From contig CAZTXP010000050.1 of the NCBI GenBank assembly GCA_964617355.1, forward strand, positions 1-64,000: a stretch of 64,000 nucleotides of DNA, written 5' to 3'. The notes beneath the pieces were generated by a model, which ran no database searches, was not told where the DNA came from, and worked only from the letters and a program-made list of their open reading frames with translations. Origin of the DNA: CAZTDU01 sp964617355. Lineage in GTDB: Bacteria; Pseudomonadota; Gammaproteobacteria; Burkholderiales; SG8-39. Position 1 is the first letter of the stretch; every line of letters begins with the position of its first letter. The position numbers were made by a program, and so were the translations under genes. This document shows, piece after piece, positions 55,212 to 64,000 of the stretch.

Positions 55212-58200
55212 GTGCGCTATAGCGATCTCATCCAGTTCGAGCCGATCGAGTCGGTCATCCAGTTGCTCGACGCGAACCGTCCTGCCGAGGCGAAGAAACT
55301 CGTTGCAACGTACGTCATCTCGGATGACATGGCGGAGCGGATCGCCAAGGTGATGATCCCGCAGCTTTCGTTCGATGAATCCGTGGATCACAAGGGAATG
55401 TTGGTCGTCGGAAACTACGGCACTGGCAAGTCCCACCTCATGTCGGTGATTTCGCTGGTGGCCGAGGATGCGGGCTATCGGACCATGATTCGCCATCCCA
55501 AGGTGGCAGAGGCGGCTGTGGCGATCGCGGGCAAGTTCAAGGTGCATCGCATCGAGATTTCGAGTCAGATGTCGTTGCGCGAAATCGTTACCCAGCAGCT
55601 TGAGCTATTCCTTCAGAAGAACGGTGTCACGTTCGCGTTTCCGCCGGCAGACAAGGTCGTCAACAACAAGACGGCCTTCGAAAACATGATGGCGACCTTC
55701 GCCGAAGTCCACCCAAACCATGGCGTGCTGCTGGTCGTCGACGAGTTCCTGGAGTTCCTGCGTTCCCGCAAGGATCACGACCTGGTGCTGGACCTGTCGT
55801 TCCTGCGCGAGATCGGCGAGGTCTCCAAGCATCTGCGGTTCCGTTTCGTAGCCGGCGTGCAGGAAGCCATCTTCGACAGCACCCGGTTCCAGCACGTGGC
55901 GGACAGCCTGCGCCGCGTCAAGGATCGCTTCACCCAGGTGCTGCTCGCCCGCCAGGACGTCAGCTTCGTCGTGGCCGAACGTCTGCTGAAGAAGACCGCC
56001 GACCAGCAGAACCGGATCCGCGCCTACCTCACCAAGTTCGCCAAGTTCTACAGCACCATGAACGAGCGCATGGACGAGTACGTGCGCCTGTTCCCCGTTC
56101 ATCCGGAGTACATCGGCACCTTCGAGCGGCTGGTATTCACCGAGAAGCGCGGCGCGCTGGTCACGTTGCGCGACCAGATCCAGGCCATCCTCAACACCGA
56201 CGTACCGGACGATCGCCCGGGCTTGATCGGCTACGACAAGTTCTGGGAGTCCGTAACATCCAACTCGGTGTTGCGGTCCGACCCGAGCATCGGGCCCGTG
56301 CTGAAGGTGTCCGAGGTGCTGACCGAGCGCGTGCAGAAGGCCTTCTCCCGCCCGACCTACAAGGCGATGGCGCTGCGTGTAATCAGCGGGCTCTCGGTGC
56401 ACCGGCTCACGACGGGGGGCGACATCTACGTGCCGGTGGGTCCCACGGCGGCGGAATTGCGCGACACCCTTTGCCTGTACCAGCCAGGCATCGAGGAGAT
56501 GGGCGGAGATCCGGCCGACGACCTGCTGACCGCCGTGCAGACCACGCTGCGCGAGATCGTCAAGACGGTCAACGGACAGTTCATTTCCAAGGCTGCCGAC
56601 ACCGAGCAGTACTACCTCGACCTGAAGAAGGACGTCGACTACGACGCGCAGATCGAGAAGCGCGCCGAAGCGTTGTCGGACGATGCGCTGGACCGTGCCT
56701 ACTACGGTGCCATCAAGCAATTGATGGAGCGGACCGACGAGAGCACCTACGTCACCGGTCACCAGATCTGGCAGTACCAGATCGAGTGGCAGGAGCACCG
56801 CGTCGACCGCAACGGCTACCTGTTCTTCGGCGCGCCCAACGATCGCCCCACGGCGCAGCCCGAGCGCGACTTCTACGTCTACTTCATCCAGCCGTTCGAG
56901 CCCCCGCGCTTTCGCGACGAGAGCAGGGCCGACGAGGTGTTCTTCCGACTGAAGGGCCTGGACGACGCTATCAGGCGGCACCTGTCCTTCTATGCGGCGG
57001 CGCAGGAACTCGCGTCGACTGCCAGCGGTGGCGCCAAGGCCATCTACCTTGACAAAGCCAAGGACGCTTTGCGCGACATGAGCAAGTGGCTGCAGGAAAA
57101 GCAGATGACCGCCTACGAGGTCACCTACCAGGGCAAGACCAAGACCCTGCAGGAGTGGACCAAGGGCGTCTCGATCCGCGACAAGCTGCGCCTGGGCGCC
57201 GACGAGCGCGCCAACTTCCGCGACATCGTCAACGTGATTTCCGGGCTGGCGCTCAAGCAGCACTTCGTCGATATCGCGCCCGAGTACCCCGTCTTCTCGA
57301 TGCTGGTGACTGAGGCCAACCGCAAGCAGCTGGTCGGCAGCGCACTCAAGGCGCTGGCGGGTGGCACACGCACCAAGGACGCCAATGCCATCCTGGATGC
57401 CCTGGAAATGCTCGATGGAGATCGCATCGACCCGGGCCGTTCCCGCTACGCGCAGGAGGTCCTGAGCCGTCTCAAGGCCAAGGGCCATGGCCAGGTGCTG
57501 AACCGAGGAGAGCTGCTGAGCGGGGCGAGCGACGTCGAATACTTTCACTCGGTGAAATTCCGGTTGGAACCCGATCTGCTGGTGACGGTGCTTGGCGGGC
57601 TCGTCTACGCCGGCGACATCGTCCTGGCCATCACGGGCGACAAGGTCGACTCCGGTAAAGTCATCCAGCTGGCCGAGCGCAATCTTGAGGAGCTGAAGCA
57701 GTTCAAGCACGTCGAAGCACCGAAGGAGATCAATGTCGCGGTGCTGCGCTCGCTGTTTGAGCTGCTGGGTCTTTCGCCCGGTCTGGCCCAGCTTGCCACG
57801 CAGGGATTGGAAGAGCCGGTCAAGCAGCTGCTTGAAGCCGTCTCCAAGCTCGTTTCCCGTGTGCTCATCGCTGGCACGGACCTGCACGGAAAGCTCAGCT
57901 TCTGGGGCAAGCCGCTGCTGACCGACGACGAGATCCGCGACTGGCGTACCAGGCTGGAAGGGCTTAAGACCTTCACGGAGGGCCTGACGCCGTACAACAC
58001 GGTGGGCAAGCTCAAGAACCTGCGCATCGGCTCGGACGACATCGATGCGCAGAAGAAGAACCTCGAGGTCCTGGCGTCGGTCGAGAAGCTGCTGGAACTC
58101 GTCGGTGAGCTCGGGGCTACGGCGGGCTACCTGTCGCAGGCCGAGCTGGTTCTGGCCGGAGATCATCCTTGGGTCAAGCAGGCGCAGGCGGCGCGGAAGG

Positions 58201-58937
58201 ACATTCTCGACAAGCTGGCGACGGACCGCAGCGCGAAGCATGCCGCCGACTATCGGCAGACACTGGCGAAGTTGAAAAGGGATTACCTGACGGCCTACGT
58301 TGCCCAGCACAGCAAAGCGCGCCTGGGCGTTGCCGAGGACAAGACCAAGTCGGCACTGCGCAAGGATCCCCGGTTGGTCGCGATGCGCGCGCTCGCGGGC
58401 ATCTCGCTCATGCCGACAAGCCAGCTCACGACCTTCGACGACAAGCTCGATAAGCTGAAGAGCTGTGCCTCGTTGGTGGAGTCCGAGCTGGCTGCAAGCC
58501 CGTACTGCCCGCACTGCAACTTCCGGCCGGCCAACGAGCAAGGCGACTTCCTGCCCGCGGCCAACGTGCTCAAGCAACTCGATGAGGAGCTGGACCGTCT
58601 TCTCGACGGTTGGCAGCAGACGCTGCTGGACAATTTGGACGATCCGATCATCCAGGTCACCTTCGACTTGCTGAGCACCTCTGCGCGTGAACTGATCAAG
58701 AAGTTCGTCGCGTCGAAGAAGCTGCCGGACCCCGTGCCACCCGACTTCGTCAGCGCCGTGCAGGAAGCGCTCTCGGGCCTGGAGAAGATCGGCATCACTG
58801 GCGAAGACATCAAGAAGGCGCTTTTGCAAGGCGGCTCGCCGGCCACGCCGGAAGACCTGCGTAAGCGATTCGAAGCTTTCTTGAACGATCGCTGCAAGGG
58901 CAAGGACGCCAGCAAGCTGCGATTCGTTGTGGAGTGA
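55212..58937 (+). CDS. brxC: BREX type 3 ATPase BrxC (DUF6079-type)
   Basis: BrxC is the large P-loop ATPase needed for BREX defence. The 1241-aa protein has Walker A GNYGTGKS (67-74), Walker B LLVVDEF (Asp177/Glu178), long helical regions and a late CxxC pair in YCPHCNFRP (about 1098-1101) that may bind zinc. The start is GTG at 55212 with a GAGG ribosome binding site. Length and position match type 3 systems. pglXI follows after 55 bp. Confidence 0.88.
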   Translation: MRYSDLIQFEPIESVIQLLDANRPAEAKKLVATYVISDDMAERIAKVMIPQLSFDESVDHKGMLVVGNYGTGKSHLMSVISLVAEDAGYRTMIRHPKVAEAAVAIAGKFKVHRIEISSQMSLREIVTQQLELFLQKNGVTFAFPPADKVVNNKTAFENMMATFAEVHPNHGVLLVVDEFLEFLRSRKDHDLVLDLSFLREIGEVSKHLRFRFVAGVQEAIFDSTRFQHVADSLRRVKDRFTQVLLARQDVSFVVAERLLKKTADQQNRIRAYLTKFAKFYSTMNERMDEYVRLFPVHPEYIGTFERLVFTEKRGALVTLRDQIQAILNTDVPDDRPGLIGYDKFWESVTSNSVLRSDPSIGPVLKVSEVLTERVQKAFSRPTYKAMALRVISGLSVHRLTTGGDIYVPVGPTAAELRDTLCLYQPGIEEMGGDPADDLLTAVQTTLREIVKTVNGQFISKAADTEQYYLDLKKDVDYDAQIEKRAEALSDDALDRAYYGAIKQLMERTDESTYVTGHQIWQYQIEWQEHRVDRNGYLFFGAPNDRPTAQPERDFYVYFIQPFEPPRFRDESRADEVFFRLKGLDDAIRRHLSFYAAAQELASTASGGAKAIYLDKAKDALRDMSKWLQEKQMTAYEVTYQGKTKTLQEWTKGVSIRDKLRLGADERANFRDIVNVISGLALKQHFVDIAPEYPVFSMLVTEANRKQLVGSALKALAGGTRTKDANAILDALEMLDGDRIDPGRSRYAQEVLSRLKAKGHGQVLNRGELLSGASDVEYFHSVKFRLEPDLLVTVLGGLVYAGDIVLAITGDKVDSGKVIQLAERNLEELKQFKHVEAPKEINVAVLRSLFELLGLSPGLAQLATQGLEEPVKQLLEAVSKLVSRVLIAGTDLHGKLSFWGKPLLTDDEIRDWRTRLEGLKTFTEGLTPYNTVGKLKNLRIGSDDIDAQKKNLEVLASVEKLLELVGELGATAGYLSQAELVLAGDHPWVKQAQAARKDILDKLATDRSAKHAADYRQTLAKLKRDYLTAYVAQHSKARLGVAEDKTKSALRKDPRLVAMRALAGISLMPTSQLTTFDDKLDKLKSCASLVESELAASPYCPHCNFRPANEQGDFLPAANVLKQLDEELDRLLDGWQQTLLDNLDDPIIQVTFDLLSTSARELIKKFVASKKLPDPVPPDFVSAVQEALSGLEKIGITGEDIKKALLQGGSPATPEDLRKRFEAFLNDRCKGKDASKLRFVVE

Positions 58938-58992
58938 GCGGGTGAACCCCTTGTGCGATATGCGTCCGAGCCTTTGATCTTCGGAGCAAGCA

Positions 58993-61737
58993 ATGAACGA
59001 TCTATACAAAGACCAGAAGTCAGCAACCGGCTCCGTTGAGTGCCTGGGGCTGAAATTTCCGAGCGACCTGGCGCGCCGAGAGCACTTCTTGAAGGTGCTG
59101 GCCGAGAGACTCAAGGATCCGACCTTCCGGAAGCAGGAGGGCTTTCCCAAAGGAACTGACGAAGCCATTCTGGCCATGTCGGATCCGCCGTACTACACCG
59201 CTTGTCCGAACCCATGGATCGGCGACTTCATAGCTGAATGGAAGACGCTACGTCCTACGAACCCCAAAGATTCGCAAACGGGCCATGAGCCATTTGTCGT
59301 CGACGTGAGCGAAGGAAAGAACGACCCGATCTACAACACTCACTCGTACCACACCAAAGTGCCGCATAGAGCAATCATGCGGTACATCGAGCACTACACG
59401 GCGCCAGGCGATGTTGTGCTGGATGCGTTTTGTGGAACCGGGATGACTGGTGTGGCAAATAGTCACGTAGGGCAAGGTCGAAGATCGATCCTTGTCGACC
59501 TTTCACCCATCGCCACGTTCATCGCCAGGAATTTGAATGGAGATCTTGATGCGATCACCTTCTTGGAATTGGCGAAGTCGCTTGTCGCCGACGTGAAGTC
59601 AGAGGCGGTCGATCTGTACTCCACCAATCACACCGGTTGGAAGGTGAGGGATCGAAAGGTCGTCGACCACAAAGCATATAAGCGTCCGGGTGAACAGAAA
59701 GGCGAGGTCGAGTTTGTACTTTATTCAGATGTTGTTTCTTGCCGAAACTGCGGCTCTCAGCATCCCTTCTACTCGATTGCCGTCGACGAGATAAACGACT
59801 CCCTCCGCTCGGAGCTGCGATGCCCTTCTTGCGGCGTCATTGCAAGAGAGGCCGATTGGGAGACGTGCTATGAGAATCGACTCGATCCACTGCTGAATAC
59901 TCCCCTTAAGGTGGCAAAGACAGTTCCCGTATTGATTAACTATTCGGTTGGCAGTAGTCGATTCGAAAAGCTACCAGAAGAGGATGATCTTTCTGTAATC
60001 CAACGAATCGAAAGGAGCCTACGAGACGTTGGGTTCCCGATCGTTAAATTGATTCCCGGAAAGGAAACTCAGAGAAACGCTTCTCGTGGAATTACGCACC
60101 TTCATCACTTCTTCACGCCTCGTGAATTGTACGTTGTCGCTCTCCTGCTGCGTCGAATAAGGGCGATGCTAGCAACATCGATAGGGCATGCTTTGCTTTT
60201 CACGCTTACAGCTTGTCTGCCATACGCCTCAAAGATGCGACGGTTTCGTGCAGACAGGAAAGGCGGTGGGCCACTCTCCGGAACTCTGTATGTCGCCTCT
60301 CTGACAACTCCGCCAAATGTGCTGAACTCGTTTTTTCGGAATGCGGAGACGATCGCGTCGAGCCTCGCGTATCAGCGAACCGCGGCGCGGACCAGTGTCA
60401 TTTCTACGCAAAGCGCTACGTTGCTCAACGGAGTTCCGGATTGCAGTATCGACTACGTATTTGTTGATCCACCGTTCGGCAGCAACTTCGACTATTCAGA
60501 GCTCAACTTCTTCTGGGAGGCCTTGCTTGGCGTTGTCACGCATCAGTCCACCGAAGCAATTGTCAGCTCATCGCAAGGGAAAGAGCTTAACGAGTATCGA
60601 GTGCTGTTGACTCAGGCATTTAAAGAGCTCTTCCGCACTTTGAAGCCAGGTCGATGGATGACCGTGGAGTTTTCGAACACTCAGGCGTCCGTTTGGAACA
60701 CGATTCAAACGTCGCTGCAGGAAGCTGGGTTCGTCGTCGCGAACGTATCTGCTTTGGACAAGAAGCAGGGCAGCTTTAAGGCCGTGATGACAACTACAGC
60801 GGTTAAGCAAGATCTTGTGATATCGGCCTATAAGCCCAACGGTGGGCTAGAAGAGAGATTTGAAAAGGTTGGCGGCACCGAAGAGTCAGCATGGGATTTT
60901 GTTAGAACGCACTTGAAGTACCTGCCGACCGTTAAATCGCGAGCTGGAGTGCTTGAGTTTGTTGTCGAGCGTTCGCCGCGCATTATCTTCGACCGCATGG
61001 TGGCGTGGTTTGTGCGGCATGGCACATTGGTCCCGCTTTCAAGTCAGGAGTTCCAGGAAGGCCTGCGCCGGTTTTTCCCTGAGCGGGATGGCATGGTGTT
61101 CCTGCCCGAGCAGGTGACTGAGTACGACAAAAAGCGTGCGCAGGTGGCACAGGCGCCACAGATCGAGATGTTCGTCGCCGACGAGCGCAGCGCGATCGAT
61201 TGGCTTGCCGACTTCCTTAAGCAGCGACCCTCCACGTACCAGGAATTGCACCCCGAGTTCATCTCGCAACTCGGTGCCGGTTGGAAGAAGCACGAAGCTA
61301 AGCCCGAACTCTTAGCGCTGCTGGAGAACAACTTCCTGAAGTACGACGGTGCGGGAGAAGTGCCGAGCCAGATCCACAGCTACCTCTCGACGAACCACAA
61401 GGATCTGCGCGGCCTAAACAAGAGCGAGCCGCGACTTGTCGCCAAGGCACAGGACCGCTGGTACGTGGCCGACCCCAACAAGGCCATCGATCTGGAGAAG
61501 AAGCGCGAGAAGGCGCTGCTCAAGGAGTTCGACGACTACGTCGGTGCCACAGGTCGAAAGCTCAAGGAGTTCCGGCTGGAGGTGCTGCGTGCGGGGTTCA
61601 AGGCCGCATGGGGTCGCAAGGACTACGCGACTATCATCAAGGTGGCCCAGAAGATTCCCGAGGAAGCGCTGCAGGAAGACGAGAAGTTGCTGCTCTGGTA
61701 TGACCAGGCACTGACCCGGGCGGAGGTAGGTGCCTGA
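58993..61737 (+). CDS. pglX: BREX type 3 DNA methyltransferase PglXI
   Basis: PglXI marks host DNA by adenine methylation, which both protects the host and is tied to phage exclusion. The 914-aa protein has DPPY (64-67), the AdoMet motif DAFCGTGMTG (144-153), two CxxC pairs likely binding zinc (CRNC, CPSC, about 253-278), the catalytic-type DPPF (492-495) and a C-terminal region with many charged helices. From 58993 to about 61.0 kb its G+C is near half, far lower than its neighbours. The last 700 bp are GC-rich, so the gene is a mosaic. It overlaps the next gene by eight bases. Confidence 0.85.
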   Translation: MNDLYKDQKSATGSVECLGLKFPSDLARREHFLKVLAERLKDPTFRKQEGFPKGTDEAILAMSDPPYYTACPNPWIGDFIAEWKTLRPTNPKDSQTGHEPFVVDVSEGKNDPIYNTHSYHTKVPHRAIMRYIEHYTAPGDVVLDAFCGTGMTGVANSHVGQGRRSILVDLSPIATFIARNLNGDLDAITFLELAKSLVADVKSEAVDLYSTNHTGWKVRDRKVVDHKAYKRPGEQKGEVEFVLYSDVVSCRNCGSQHPFYSIAVDEINDSLRSELRCPSCGVIAREADWETCYENRLDPLLNTPLKVAKTVPVLINYSVGSSRFEKLPEEDDLSVIQRIERSLRDVGFPIVKLIPGKETQRNASRGITHLHHFFTPRELYVVALLLRRIRAMLATSIGHALLFTLTACLPYASKMRRFRADRKGGGPLSGTLYVASLTTPPNVLNSFFRNAETIASSLAYQRTAARTSVISTQSATLLNGVPDCSIDYVFVDPPFGSNFDYSELNFFWEALLGVVTHQSTEAIVSSSQGKELNEYRVLLTQAFKELFRTLKPGRWMTVEFSNTQASVWNTIQTSLQEAGFVVANVSALDKKQGSFKAVMTTTAVKQDLVISAYKPNGGLEERFEKVGGTEESAWDFVRTHLKYLPTVKSRAGVLEFVVERSPRIIFDRMVAWFVRHGTLVPLSSQEFQEGLRRFFPERDGMVFLPEQVTEYDKKRAQVAQAPQIEMFVADERSAIDWLADFLKQRPSTYQELHPEFISQLGAGWKKHEAKPELLALLENNFLKYDGAGEVPSQIHSYLSTNHKDLRGLNKSEPRLVAKAQDRWYVADPNKAIDLEKKREKALLKEFDDYVGATGRKLKEFRLEVLRAGFKAAWGRKDYATIIKVAQKIPEEALQEDEKLLLWYDQALTRAEVGA

Positions 61738-63520
61738 TGGTGGCACGACGGTGTCGGCGATGAATCAGGACGAATTGCTCGCGCGCCTGCACGGGTTCGA
61801 ATGGAATGACTTCGAGTGCAAGCGCGCGCAGCGAGCCGTTCCAGACGATGCCTACAAGACCGTCTCGGCCTTCGCCAACACTGCTGGCGGCTGGCTGGTG
61901 TTCGGGGTCAGCGAGGGTGCGGGCCAGTTTGTAGTGACCGGGGTCGAGGAGCCAGATAAGGTTCAGAACGACTTCCTCAGTGCGCTGCGGGGCGGGCAGA
62001 AGCTCAGTCGCCCAGTCGCCGTCCAGCCCGGCCGGTTCGAGATTGATGGCAAGCACGTGTTTGCGTTCCATGTCCCGGAGTCATCTCGCGCCGACAAGCC
62101 CGTCTACTTGAAGGGTGACCCCCGACAGAGCTACCTCCGACGCGGGGCGGGCGATGAGCAGTGCAGCCCGAGCGAGCTCGAGCGCTTCTTGCGCGATGCG
62201 GCGCTAGACCGCTATGACGGCCAGGTACTGCCGGACATCCCGGTGGCGCAGTGCTTCGATCTGCCGACGGTCAAGTGGTACCAGGACCAATTCGCGCGCC
62301 GCAATGCCGAGCACGCGGAGATCGCCGACCCGATCGAATTCCTGCTGAACTGGAACTTCGTTGTTGAGCGCGATGGCCGCATGCTGCCCACGCGTGCCGG
62401 CGTGCTGCTGTTCGGCGAGGGGCGGTTCGTCCGCCAGATCCTGCCGCGCCCCGTGCTGGACTACCAACGCATCGACACGCCCTTCGATCAATGGTCGGCC
62501 GAACAGCGTTGGCACGACCGCTACGTGTTCGAGGAGAACATCTTCCAGGCTTGGCAGGGGCTGGTGGCACGCTACATGCGCCTTGCCGAGCATCCGTTCT
62601 CGCTGGATCCGGCCACGCTGCGCCGCAATGACGATCCGCCCGACTACATCGCCTTCCGTGAAGCAGCGATCAACTTGCTGATTCACCAGGACTATGGTGA
62701 TCATGGCCGGAAGGCGTCGATTCGCCTGTTCGCCGACCGCACCATCTTCTGGAACCCGGGCGATGCGTTCGCGACCGAGGCTGAGCTGCTGGACCCGACG
62801 GAGAAGGAGGTGCGCAATCCGTCGATCGTCAAGGCGTTCCGCCGCATCGGGTTGTCGGACCAGGCCGGCACGGGGATCCGGGCCATCTATCGCAACTGGC
62901 ACGAGCTGGGCCGCAGGCCGCCGCTGCTGAAGAACGACAAGGCGCGCAAGGAATTCGAGCTGGTGCTCGTCAAGAGGCCACTGGTGAGCGAAGCGATGCA
63001 GCGTTTTCGCGAGACCGTCGGCGTGAACCTGACGCGCGAGCAGGCCGACGTACTGGCGCTGGCGCTCGATCGGCTCGACGGCCACCGGGTCAGCTTGACT
63101 GACATCCGCGGGCTGGGAATCAACACGACCCAACAGGCGAAGCAGATCGCGGACTACCTGGTGCAACAGCAGTTGTTGCAGGCGGTTGGCGAGACCCTGT
63201 TCGAGGTGCGCGAAGCGTTGCGCCAGCGCTTCGTGCAGGCCAAAGAGCCGACCACCCCACAAGTCGCCCCCCAAGTGGCCCCGCAAGTTACCCCCCAAGT
63301 GCTGTCGCTGCTTCAGAAGGTGTCCGGGGACATGACACGCCAGGAGTTGACCGATGCCTTGGGCCTGAAGGACCGCAAGCACTTCGCGGAGGCCTACCTC
63401 CAGCCTGCGCTGGACGCAGGCCTCCTGGAGATGACCGTTCCCGACAAGCCCCAGAGCAGCAAGCAGCGCTACCGCCTGACCGGGGCTGGGCGCGCCGCCG
63501 TTGCCAAGGGGAGTGCGTGA
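61730..63520 (+). CDS. AlbA_2/HATPase_c_4 protein inserted in the BREX operon
   Basis: The 596-aa protein begins with a Schlafen AlbA_2 domain (ECKRAQRAV ... VSAFANTAGGWLVFGV). It continues with a GHKL ATPase-like region resembling RecG-related transcriptional regulators (AAINLLIHQDYGDHG, FWNPGD, AGTGIRAIYRN) and ends in a winged-helix part. Near residue 510 there is a four-fold PQV repeat. The gene starts inside pglX and its stop overlaps brxHII (GTGA), so it is part of the operon. It is not a standard BREX-3 gene; regulator or accessory effector are both possible. Confidence 0.7.
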   Translation: MPDGGTTVSAMNQDELLARLHGFEWNDFECKRAQRAVPDDAYKTVSAFANTAGGWLVFGVSEGAGQFVVTGVEEPDKVQNDFLSALRGGQKLSRPVAVQPGRFEIDGKHVFAFHVPESSRADKPVYLKGDPRQSYLRRGAGDEQCSPSELERFLRDAALDRYDGQVLPDIPVAQCFDLPTVKWYQDQFARRNAEHAEIADPIEFLLNWNFVVERDGRMLPTRAGVLLFGEGRFVRQILPRPVLDYQRIDTPFDQWSAEQRWHDRYVFEENIFQAWQGLVARYMRLAEHPFSLDPATLRRNDDPPDYIAFREAAINLLIHQDYGDHGRKASIRLFADRTIFWNPGDAFATEAELLDPTEKEVRNPSIVKAFRRIGLSDQAGTGIRAIYRNWHELGRRPPLLKNDKARKEFELVLVKRPLVSEAMQRFRETVGVNLTREQADVLALALDRLDGHRVSLTDIRGLGINTTQQAKQIADYLVQQQLLQAVGETLFEVREALRQRFVQAKEPTTPQVAPQVAPQVTPQVLSLLQKVSGDMTRQELTDALGLKDRKHFAEAYLQPALDAGLLEMTVPDKPQSSKQRYRLTGAGRAAVAKGSA

Positions 63521-64000
63521 ACGGCGGCTTCTGCATCGGTGCTTGGTGCTGGCACGGCCGGCAGGCTTCGCCCTGCCGCGTCGTGGACCGCCAGGACATG
63601 TGGGGCGAGGAGATCTACCGGGTCTGGCTGCCGGCCAAGGATGCGGTGGTGCGAGCCCGATCGACGGAACTGAGCACGCTCGAGAGCGTCGAGCCGTCGG
63701 TCGATCAAATCCTTCATACCGCCGCCGCGGCCAAGCTGCTCGACGCGTTGGAGGACAACCTGCTCCTCGCGCCGATCCAGTCTTCGGTCGTTCCCCTGCC
63801 GCACCAGCTCTACGCGCTCAACCGGGCGATGAGCCAGCACCGAATCCGCTACCTGCTGGCCGATGAAGTGGGTCTGGGCAAGACGATCGAGGCCGGACTG
63901 ATCCTGCGCGAACTGAAGCTGCGCGGCATGGCGCGCCGCATCTTGGTGGTGGCTCCCAAGGGGCTGGTGCGTCAGTGGCAGGCCGAGATGCGCTTGCACT
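63517..64000 (+). CDS. brxHII: BREX type 3 helicase BrxHII, 5' part (runs off the window)
   Basis: The first 161 codons are present. The region after residue 90 is the SNF2-type helicase start: PLPHQLYALNRAM (Q-motif-like), LADEVGLGKTIEAG with GLGKT at 119-123, and ILVVAPKGLVRQW. BrxHII proteins are DEAD/DEAH-type helicases of BREX-3. The start is GTG at 63517 on the previous stop. pglZ and brxA are expected beyond the window. Confidence 0.85.
   Translation, partial: MNGGFCIGAWCWHGRQASPCRVVDRQDMWGEEIYRVWLPAKDAVVRARSTELSTLESVEPSVDQILHTAAAAKLLDALEDNLLLAPIQSSVVPLPHQLYALNRAMSQHRIRYLLADEVGLGKTIEAGLILRELKLRGMARRILVVAPKGLVRQWQAEMRLH

Noticed and set aside
63259..63300. Short tandem repeat encoding PQV units as a CRISPR-like or minisatellite array
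   Set aside because: It is a coding repeat inside the AlbA_2 protein; similar Pro-Val linkers are common in this regulator family. No CRISPR spacers or cas genes are present.

Overview
The window is about 64 kb of GC-rich DNA (roughly two thirds G+C) from the chromosome of a betaproteobacterium. Three things point there. The gene order carA-carB-greA-yhbY/rlmE-ftsH-folP-glmM is a standard betaproteobacterial block. There are two Bug-family solute-binding proteins, typical of Burkholderiales-like lineages. The cytochrome c maturation genes form a complete System I operon. I cannot name a species.

Region 1 (0-12 kb) is core housekeeping: pyrimidine/arginine precursor synthesis, transcript cleavage, ribosome methylation, membrane proteolysis, folate and cell-wall precursor synthesis, then a GMC oxidoreductase. 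Region 2 (11.8-30 kb) is built for respiration at low oxygen. It has a Crp/Fnr-type regulator, a nine-c-haem plus membrane cytochrome b fusion resembling Geobacter CbcL, a DUF318 permease with a small redox partner, an ethylbenzene-dehydrogenase-type haem protein, ccmABCDEFGHI, and a frdABCD fumarate reductase followed by a UbiE-like methyltransferase. TTGATC-type half sites precede three of these units, so they may form one anaerobic regulon. Region 3 (30-45.7 kb) holds a PhnD/PhnE pair diverging from an arsenic operon (arsR, arsC, an ATP-grasp protein, acr3). It continues with a catabolic-looking stretch: an M20 amidohydrolase, an orphan molybdenum hydroxylase large subunit, Bug proteins, PhyH and TauD dioxygenases and an orphan histidine kinase.

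Region 4 (46.8-54.6 kb) is the most unusual part. It opens with a HepT/MntA toxin-antitoxin pair whose MntA carries a fused Phd-like N-terminus. A cluster of poorly characterised genes follows: a PcfJ-like protein, DUF433, DUF4258, small unknown proteins, a histone-deacetylase-fold hydrolase, an S-adenosylmethionine synthetase and an unknown 230-aa protein. Two regulatory layers link them. Four copies of a 17-bp palindrome sit at a fixed distance from a -10-like box. Four separate RNA elements match the SAM-II riboswitch fold, one with its own promoter and terminator and one overlapping the metK ribosome binding site. I read this as a SAM-sensing locus that I cannot match to any described system.

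Region 5 (54.7 kb to the end) is the left part of a type 3 BREX phage-defence operon: brxF, brxC, pglXI, an inserted AlbA_2/ATPase protein, and the start of brxHII, which runs off the window. pglXI is sharply lower in G+C over its first two thirds, a sign of transfer or recombination.
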